From assembly GCA_025463125.1 (NCBI GenBank), contig JAOAPX010000114.1, positions 1 to 59,199 on the forward strand: DNA of 59,199 bases. Reading direction: 5' to 3'. The DNA is from Acidobacteriota bacterium. Lineage in GTDB: Bacteria; Acidobacteriota; Blastocatellia; Pyrinomonadales; Pyrinomonadaceae. This document shows, one piece after another, positions 54,489-59,199 of the stretch. Numbering within the stretch: the first letter of the stretch is position 1; each line of letters starts with the position of its first letter. Made by a program: the position numbers and the translations under genes. The notes under the pieces are model-generated. The model searched no databases. It was not told the origin of the DNA and worked only from the letters and a program-made list of their open reading frames with translations.

Positions 54489-54771
54489 CTTTAAGCTGCT
54501 GTGCGAGCTTTTTTTAATTCTTATCTGAGCTTATCCAAAAATAAGCGCAGAAAATAAGTGCCGACAAGAATTAACAGGAACTATTTCGATGAGTAAAATC
54601 AGCGGCGATGAATTTCTCTGCGATTAATTTGGTTAAAACTGATTTATCATAATAATTATTGACAAAACAAAACCAACAACATAAAATAAAACAGGTTTTA
54701 ACGCTCACCAACCTTTAATAACTCCATATTAATTCTAAGGCGACAAGCCGGAAAAAGCTCAAAACATATTT
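54489..54771 (+). other. Spacer carrying the pilin operon promoter and leader
   Basis: AT-rich, no gene seen. The promoter at 54659-54687 is followed by ~80 bp of untranslated leader before the first pilin ATG. Confidence 0.65.
54659..54687 (+). promoter_or_regulatory. Near-consensus sigma-70 promoter for the minor pilin operon
   Basis: TTGACA (54659-54664) and TAAAAT (54682-54687) with a 17-bp spacer, ~85 bp upstream of the first pilin gene. Confidence 0.75.
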
Positions 54772-55419
54772 ATGAAAGATTTTCGTTGGCAGAAAGGATT
54801 TTCTTTAATCGAACTAATGGTCGTTGTCGTTATGGCTTTTATTTTAGCGGGCGTTGTAATGATAAATTTTGCGACCACGCAGAAATATCAGGCTGTTGAC
54901 CAGACGCTGGAAATTGTTGATATTTTGGATCAGGCGCGGCAAAGCGCGCTGAATCAAAGAAGGACTTTCAGAGTAGAGATTAATAAAACAAAACAACAAG
55001 TCACGCTCATAAATGAAAATGCTCCCGAAACGGTCGCCGACGACGAGATCGTCAAAACACTTGCCTTTAGAAAACAGGTTTTTATTAATGAAGTTCCCGG
55101 CAATATAGCGGGCGCGCCGACGGCGAATTCACCGATACCGGTTTTGAGTTTTGTCAGCAGCAATTACCCGTTAAGCAATAATGAAGAAAAGATTACGCTC
55201 AGATTCGCCCGCAACGGGCGCGTTCTCGATACGGGCACCGATAACATCGGGACCGGAAGCATAATGCGCGGAGCGACGATCTATGTCTATACAAACAAAG
55301 ATAAGGCGAGCACGCCGGAAGTAATTCGCGCCGTAACCGTCAACCAAACTTCGGGCAGCACTTCAATCTTGAAATGCAGCTTCGACGCGACTAATAAATG
55401 CGGAAACTGGACTCGGTAG
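54772..55419 (+). CDS. Type IV pilus minor pilin, GspH/FimT type
   Basis: 215 residues. The class III leader is KGFSLIELMVVVVMAFILAG: cleavage after Gly9 by prepilin peptidase, Glu at +5 of the mature chain, then the hydrophobic helix. Downstream, the GspH/FimT pattern is visible in DILDQARQSALNQRRTFRVE and the C-terminal beta domain (LRFARNGRVLDTG). Two Cys near the C-terminus (CSFDATNKC) could form a disulfide. First gene of the minor pilin operon; the next starts 24 bp on. Confidence 0.88.
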   Translation: MKDFRWQKGFSLIELMVVVVMAFILAGVVMINFATTQKYQAVDQTLEIVDILDQARQSALNQRRTFRVEINKTKQQVTLINENAPETVADDEIVKTLAFRKQVFINEVPGNIAGAPTANSPIPVLSFVSSNYPLSNNEEKITLRFARNGRVLDTGTDNIGTGSIMRGATIYVYTNKDKASTPEVIRAVTVNQTSGSTSILKCSFDATNKCGNWTR

Positions 55420-55443
55420 ATTTTAAGTAAAACGCAGGCTTAT

Positions 55444-56004
55444 ATGAAGAATATAAAAGAAGCTGGTTTTTCGCTGATCGAAACAATCATCGCTCTCATT
55501 ATTATGACAATCGGCATTTTAGGCACAATTTCTGCTTTGTCGTTTAGTCTGTTTTATGTGCAGGAATCTGAAAAAAACACTTTTGCCAGAGAATACGCGC
55601 GCTCGGCGCTGGAAACAATTTTTTCGATTAGAGACCTGCAATTGTTCGATTCGGAAGGAAATAATATTACATATAACTGGGACACGCTCGTGGTAAAAAG
55701 CGCGGCAAACTCCGGCATCTTTCTTTCCGGCTGGACGCCTATCAGAGAAAGTCCGGGAGTCGACGGCATTTACGGAACCGCCGACGACGCCTGCGCCGGA
55801 ACAGGCGGCTGCACCGTCGGCGGCGTAACCAACAGCAGCGCCGCAATTGACGGTTACGAGCGAAAAATCGAAATAACGGACATCGTAAAGAACGGCATCG
55901 TCAGAGAACGCTATTTTGTTGTCAGCGTTAAATATATGGTCGGTCGCAATCAGAGAGAAGTTGTCGAATCAACCATCATCGCCAATCTGCCTACCAATAA
56001 TTAA
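55444..56004 (+). CDS. Type IV pilus minor pilin, PilV type
   Basis: 186 residues. Leader EAGFSLIETIIALIIMTIG with a Gly-Phe cleavage site and Glu5. The remaining domain includes ARSALETIFSIRDLQ, a Cys pair (DDACAGTGGCT), and a DGIYGTADDA segment that looks like a short calcium-loop or flexible turn. PilV-type minor pilins sit at the fibre tip complex. Followed after ~40 bp by the PilW-like gene. Confidence 0.85.
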   Translation: MKNIKEAGFSLIETIIALIIMTIGILGTISALSFSLFYVQESEKNTFAREYARSALETIFSIRDLQLFDSEGNNITYNWDTLVVKSAANSGIFLSGWTPIRESPGVDGIYGTADDACAGTGGCTVGGVTNSSAAIDGYERKIEITDIVKNGIVRERYFVVSVKYMVGRNQREVVESTIIANLPTNN

Positions 56005-56044
56005 AGCCTAACGACGGTAAAAACGAATAGATCGGAAGCTGTAT

Positions 56045-57073
56045 ATGAACAAAACAATCGTCAATAATTCTGAAAAAGGATTCACAATTTTGGAATTAGT
56101 GATTTCCATGATCATTTTTCTCATCGCCACCGCCGCGATTTTTAGCGTGATGCAAATTGCCGCCATTCAAAAAAATACGACCAACAATCGAACGGATCAG
56201 CTTCGCAGCGCCAGAATAGCGCTGGAATACATTCGCCGTGACACGCTGAATGCGGGGCTCGGTTATCACCGGACGGGAGGAAACGTGGCGGACGACGCAG
56301 GTTTCGGTTTGTTTGGATTTCCAAAAGACGCGGACACCCAGAGAGACCTGCTGGTTTCGATTTTCGGTGGAGACGATTTGACCGAAAACAATTTAAATCC
56401 CGGAAAAAAAATGGATTTCATCGGATTTGCCAGTCGCAATCAAACGTTTAACGACGGCAAATTGGTTAATTTTACAAGCACCGGTAAAACCGGTGAAACG
56501 GTTAATTTAACAACCGCCGCCGGCGGCGCGGCAAATTGCGCGGTCAACGATTTGTACCTGATCGAGTCTGATTCCGGAACGACGCAAGTTATTGGGATGG
56601 CGACGGCTGTTACCGGCAAAAACACTATTTCGCTCGCCAGAACCGATCCGTTCGGTATCAATCAATCAGCCACCGGCACCGGCGAAAGCCTGAATTTGCT
56701 GATGACGACAACCGGCAGCGGCACGATCAAAAAGATCAACCTGGTTACTTATGGAATTACTGATAAGGGAGTTCTGGTCAGAAAATCCTTCGGCAATCAA
56801 GGAACTGCCGGCAATCAAGTCGAGCAGCGCGAACTGGTTTACGGAGTAAAGGATTTTCAAGTCAAGTATTTTATGGAAGACGGAACAACCGTTGACAACC
56901 CGTCAGGCAATAACAACGGGCGAGACAATCAAATAAAGATGAACAACGTCGTTCAAGTACAGATTTCCGTCACGGTAATACCGACTGTCGAAGCCGGTCC
57001 CCGAAGCGTCGCTTCCCCGATTACAATCAAAGAATTTATCAGCACTAAAAATCTGAGGTATGAGGCTAGCTAA
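56045..57073 (+). CDS. Type IV pilus minor pilin, PilW type
   Basis: 342 residues. Leader EKGFTILELVISMIIFLIA with Gly-Phe cleavage and Glu5. Then DQLRSARIALEYIRRDTLNAG, typical of PilW/GspJ. The C-terminal ~120 residues are beta-rich (VEQRELVYGVKDFQVKYFME). Functions with PilV- and PilX-like subunits in pilus assembly initiation. Leads directly into the PilX-like gene, 22 bp on. Confidence 0.85.
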   Translation: MNKTIVNNSEKGFTILELVISMIIFLIATAAIFSVMQIAAIQKNTTNNRTDQLRSARIALEYIRRDTLNAGLGYHRTGGNVADDAGFGLFGFPKDADTQRDLLVSIFGGDDLTENNLNPGKKMDFIGFASRNQTFNDGKLVNFTSTGKTGETVNLTTAAGGAANCAVNDLYLIESDSGTTQVIGMATAVTGKNTISLARTDPFGINQSATGTGESLNLLMTTTGSGTIKKINLVTYGITDKGVLVRKSFGNQGTAGNQVEQRELVYGVKDFQVKYFMEDGTTVDNPSGNNNGRDNQIKMNNVVQVQISVTVIPTVEAGPRSVASPITIKEFISTKNLRYEAS

Positions 57074-57095
57074 AGTCTAATCAAGAAAGAATTAT

Positions 57096-59199
57096 ATGAT
57101 TAAAAAAACCGCAAAAATTTCGGATGAAAAAGGAGCCGCGCTCGTCATCGCCATACTGGTGATGATGGTAATGATGGGATTCGCCGCTCTCGCGCTCTCG
57201 CGCGCGACCTCGGAAACAGTCATCAACGCCGGCGACGCGGCGGCAAGCCGCACGTTCAGCGCCGCCGAAGCCGCTTTGGAAGACTCGACCAGAGAGTTTG
57301 CGACCTTAATCGAAAATAAATTGGTGGTGACCTCGACAGACGTATCTACTCTGGCAAACAAACCGGTACCTCATTTTGACGACGGAAAATATGTTTTTAC
57401 AAAATTAATCGAGCAGGTGGGAAAACCGAAAGTAGTTACTCAAACCAAGGGACAGTTTCAAGGTTTGGTCAGTTTGCGTGACGAGTGGCAGATTACGGTT
57501 ACGGCTAAGGAAGCATCGAGCGGGGCTGAAACTCAAGTGCGCCGCCGATTTTTTAATGATCGCATCCCAATTTTTCAATTCGGAGCATTTTATCAGGACG
57601 ATTTAGAAGTAAACGACCCGCCGCTGTTTATTTTCAACGGCAGAATTCATACCAACGGAAACTTTTTTACCAATTCGCTCGGCAATGACATTCGTTATAA
57701 ATCAAAGATAACGATAGCGGGCGAACTTATTCGCGATCGCTGGAAAAACGGAGCGGCTTTAACCACTGCCGAACAAAGTGATAATGTTTGGGCGCTGAAT
57801 ACGACTGACACAGATACGAAAATTCCCAAAAATAACGGCAGCGTTACCTGCGGGTCGGGAACCGGCGGAATATTGAAAGACATCACGGGCAGAAATTTTC
57901 CTTACCCGAATTGCGTTACAAATTCGAGCTGGAAAACTTTTAAGAAAAACTTTGAAGGCAACGTTGTTACCAATGCCAAAGAACTCAAGCTTCCGATTAA
58001 TCGAATCGGCGTTCCGTTAGTGGAAATGATCAGGCGCGGAAAAAATGTCGGAGATAAAGCGAATATCAACGGTTCGTTCGCTGATGTCACTTTGGAGACC
58101 GAGGACAACGGGGTAGTTTCGAAAGAACGATTCGCTAATAAAGAAGGTTTGAGAATAAGTCTGGCTGACTCGAAAGACAAACTTCCGCAATGCGCGGATA
58201 CAGACGCCGACAATGACGGCGATAGCGGCGACGACGATTGCGGTGTGCGGCTGGATCGCCCGCTGCCGTCCAGCCCGTCGCTCGGCTATCAACCGAAGCC
58301 GCTGCGAAATATCACATATACGACTACGGCGGTCAACGGAAACAGGCTGGCGGTCAGCGGTCGTCAGGTATGGATTAAAATCGAACTCGTCAAATTCAAT
58401 TCCGACACAGAAGAGCCGGAAGTCGAAGATGTCACCGAAGACATTCTCAGCCTTGGAGTTACCAAACCGGTAATTACCGCTAACAGCCCAGCCGCTCTTC
58501 AAATCAAGAATTATACGACGGATGCCGACTCGCGCTCGATCATCAATTTGCAGCAATTCGCTGTCGAAGACGATTTTATCGGCAGCTCGTCAAGCAGTTA
58601 TATCAAAAATCAAACAATAGGATCGAAGAAATATAATTTTGTAGTTAGAAAAAAGAGCGTTAAATCTACAAACCAGTCCGACCTTAAAACCTGTAATAAC
58701 AGCGACACCTTTGCCACCAACTTAAATTATTGCGCTGACGATAATTTGTTTGCCAAGCCGGTCGGCTCAAGCTCCGCCGTTTCCAGTGATGAAATCGAGC
58801 ATTATAAATTAGCAAGTTTTGACGGCGGAATCCTCGATATCGCCAAAAACAGAGTAGCGATAGTTCCGTTTCCGATTCAATTTCAGGACACGCGCGAAGG
58901 AAATCGCTCGAACAGCACCACTAATTTAGCGAGCAATAAGGTATTCATTAACGGGGTAATGAGTATGGTTGACATCAATGTGGGAAACTTGCGCCGGTTT
59001 TTTAACAAAGAATTCGACAATAATCTGCCTCTTGACACGGCTTATGCTAAAAAACACAACAATCAGTCTTTGAAAAGCACGGACGTTCCGAATAATCGCG
59101 GTTGGGTTGTATATTTTTCCGACCGGCGCGGCGATGCGAATTTCGACGGGCGGTACAATATGGAAGATGTAAAACCGGTCGGCGACGATCTTATCGACG
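57096..59199 (+). CDS. PilX-like minor pilin/assembly protein, 3' end outside window
   Basis: The frame opens at ATG 57096 and stays open to the window edge (701 codons, no stop). Residues ~10-40 read EKGAALVIAILVMMVMMGFA then LALSRATSETVINAGDAA, the PilX N-terminal segment, which lacks the classic Gly-Phe-Thr-Leu-Glu leader. The rest is much longer than ordinary PilX. Near residue ~368 is DADNDGDSGDDDC, an Asp-rich calcium-loop-like repeat; near ~678 is GDANFDGRYNMEDVKP, a dockerin/EF-hand-like loop. Large PilX/PilY1-linked proteins of this kind may sit at the fibre base or tip. Fourth gene of the operon. Confidence 0.82.
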   Translation, partial: MIKKTAKISDEKGAALVIAILVMMVMMGFAALALSRATSETVINAGDAAASRTFSAAEAALEDSTREFATLIENKLVVTSTDVSTLANKPVPHFDDGKYVFTKLIEQVGKPKVVTQTKGQFQGLVSLRDEWQITVTAKEASSGAETQVRRRFFNDRIPIFQFGAFYQDDLEVNDPPLFIFNGRIHTNGNFFTNSLGNDIRYKSKITIAGELIRDRWKNGAALTTAEQSDNVWALNTTDTDTKIPKNNGSVTCGSGTGGILKDITGRNFPYPNCVTNSSWKTFKKNFEGNVVTNAKELKLPINRIGVPLVEMIRRGKNVGDKANINGSFADVTLETEDNGVVSKERFANKEGLRISLADSKDKLPQCADTDADNDGDSGDDDCGVRLDRPLPSSPSLGYQPKPLRNITYTTTAVNGNRLAVSGRQVWIKIELVKFNSDTEEPEVEDVTEDILSLGVTKPVITANSPAALQIKNYTTDADSRSIINLQQFAVEDDFIGSSSSSYIKNQTIGSKKYNFVVRKKSVKSTNQSDLKTCNNSDTFATNLNYCADDNLFAKPVGSSSAVSSDEIEHYKLASFDGGILDIAKNRVAIVPFPIQFQDTREGNRSNSTTNLASNKVFINGVMSMVDINVGNLRRFFNKEFDNNLPLDTAYAKKHNNQSLKSTDVPNNRGWVVYFSDRRGDANFDGRYNMEDVKPVGDDLID

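Overview
The window looks like a chromosomal segment of a free-living, Gram-negative-type heterotroph. Lipoprotein signals, a Sco-type copper protein, a lytic transglycosylase, a respiratory succinate dehydrogenase and type IV pilus minor pilins point that way. Together with the large Ser/Thr kinase-ATPase-TPR protein and the mid-GC sequence rich in TCG, GCG and CCG codons, this suggests Acidobacteriota, perhaps class Blastocatellia. That placement is an inference from gene content and style, not from a marker gene.

Layout. 1-7.4 kb: end of an amidohydrolase gene, a PrcB-domain protein, a CusF-Sco lipoprotein, a Slt-type transglycosylase, then folD, a MazG-like hydrolase and coaE. 7.4-16.2 kb: a peptide ABC transporter operon (two substrate-binding lipoproteins, two permeases, two ATPases) with a small predicted lipoprotein between permease and ATPase whose frame is broken at a run of eight T. 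16.2-17.5 kb: a DUF2383-type stress protein and a PfpI/DJ-1 protein. 17.6-24.3 kb: a signalling cluster of a PocR-GAF-GAF-GGDEF protein (start unclear), a fusion of an AAA-like ATPase with an RsbW-type kinase domain, a STAS protein, an HD-GYP phosphodiesterase and a small unknown protein. 24.4-29.2 kb: a LysR regulator divergent from sdhCAB. 29.3-34.8 kb: a membrane PAS-GGDEF-EAL protein, malate dehydrogenase and two secreted proteins of unknown function.

34.8-44.6 kb is the accessory part. A polyketide synthase of about 2360 residues (FAAL-KS-AT-KR-ACP-TE) lies 30 bp upstream of an aspartyl/asparaginyl beta-hydroxylase-type dioxygenase. They are preceded by an AT-rich gene of unknown function and an AT-rich empty stretch that ends at tRNA-Leu(UAA). 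The expected chemistry is activation of a fatty acid, one malonyl extension, ketoreduction, thioesterase release, and possibly hydroxylation. Codon choice and gene-poor flanks suggest acquired DNA, but no integrase or second attachment site was seen.

44.8-54.4 kb: a Ser/Thr kinase with ATPase and TPR domains, a YkgJ-type cysteine-cluster protein, NfeD, a PP2C phosphatase, a cystathionine gamma-synthase/lyase divergent from a LysR regulator, a PilZ protein and a YbdK-type carboxylate-amine ligase. 54.6-59.2 kb: a type IV pilus minor pilin operon (FimT/GspH, PilV, PilW and PilX types) behind a near-consensus sigma-70 promoter. The PilX-like gene runs off the window end and carries calcium-binding-like loops.

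A recurring theme is cyclic-di-GMP: one GGDEF protein, one HD-GYP, one GGDEF-EAL and one PilZ, in a window that also holds pilus genes.
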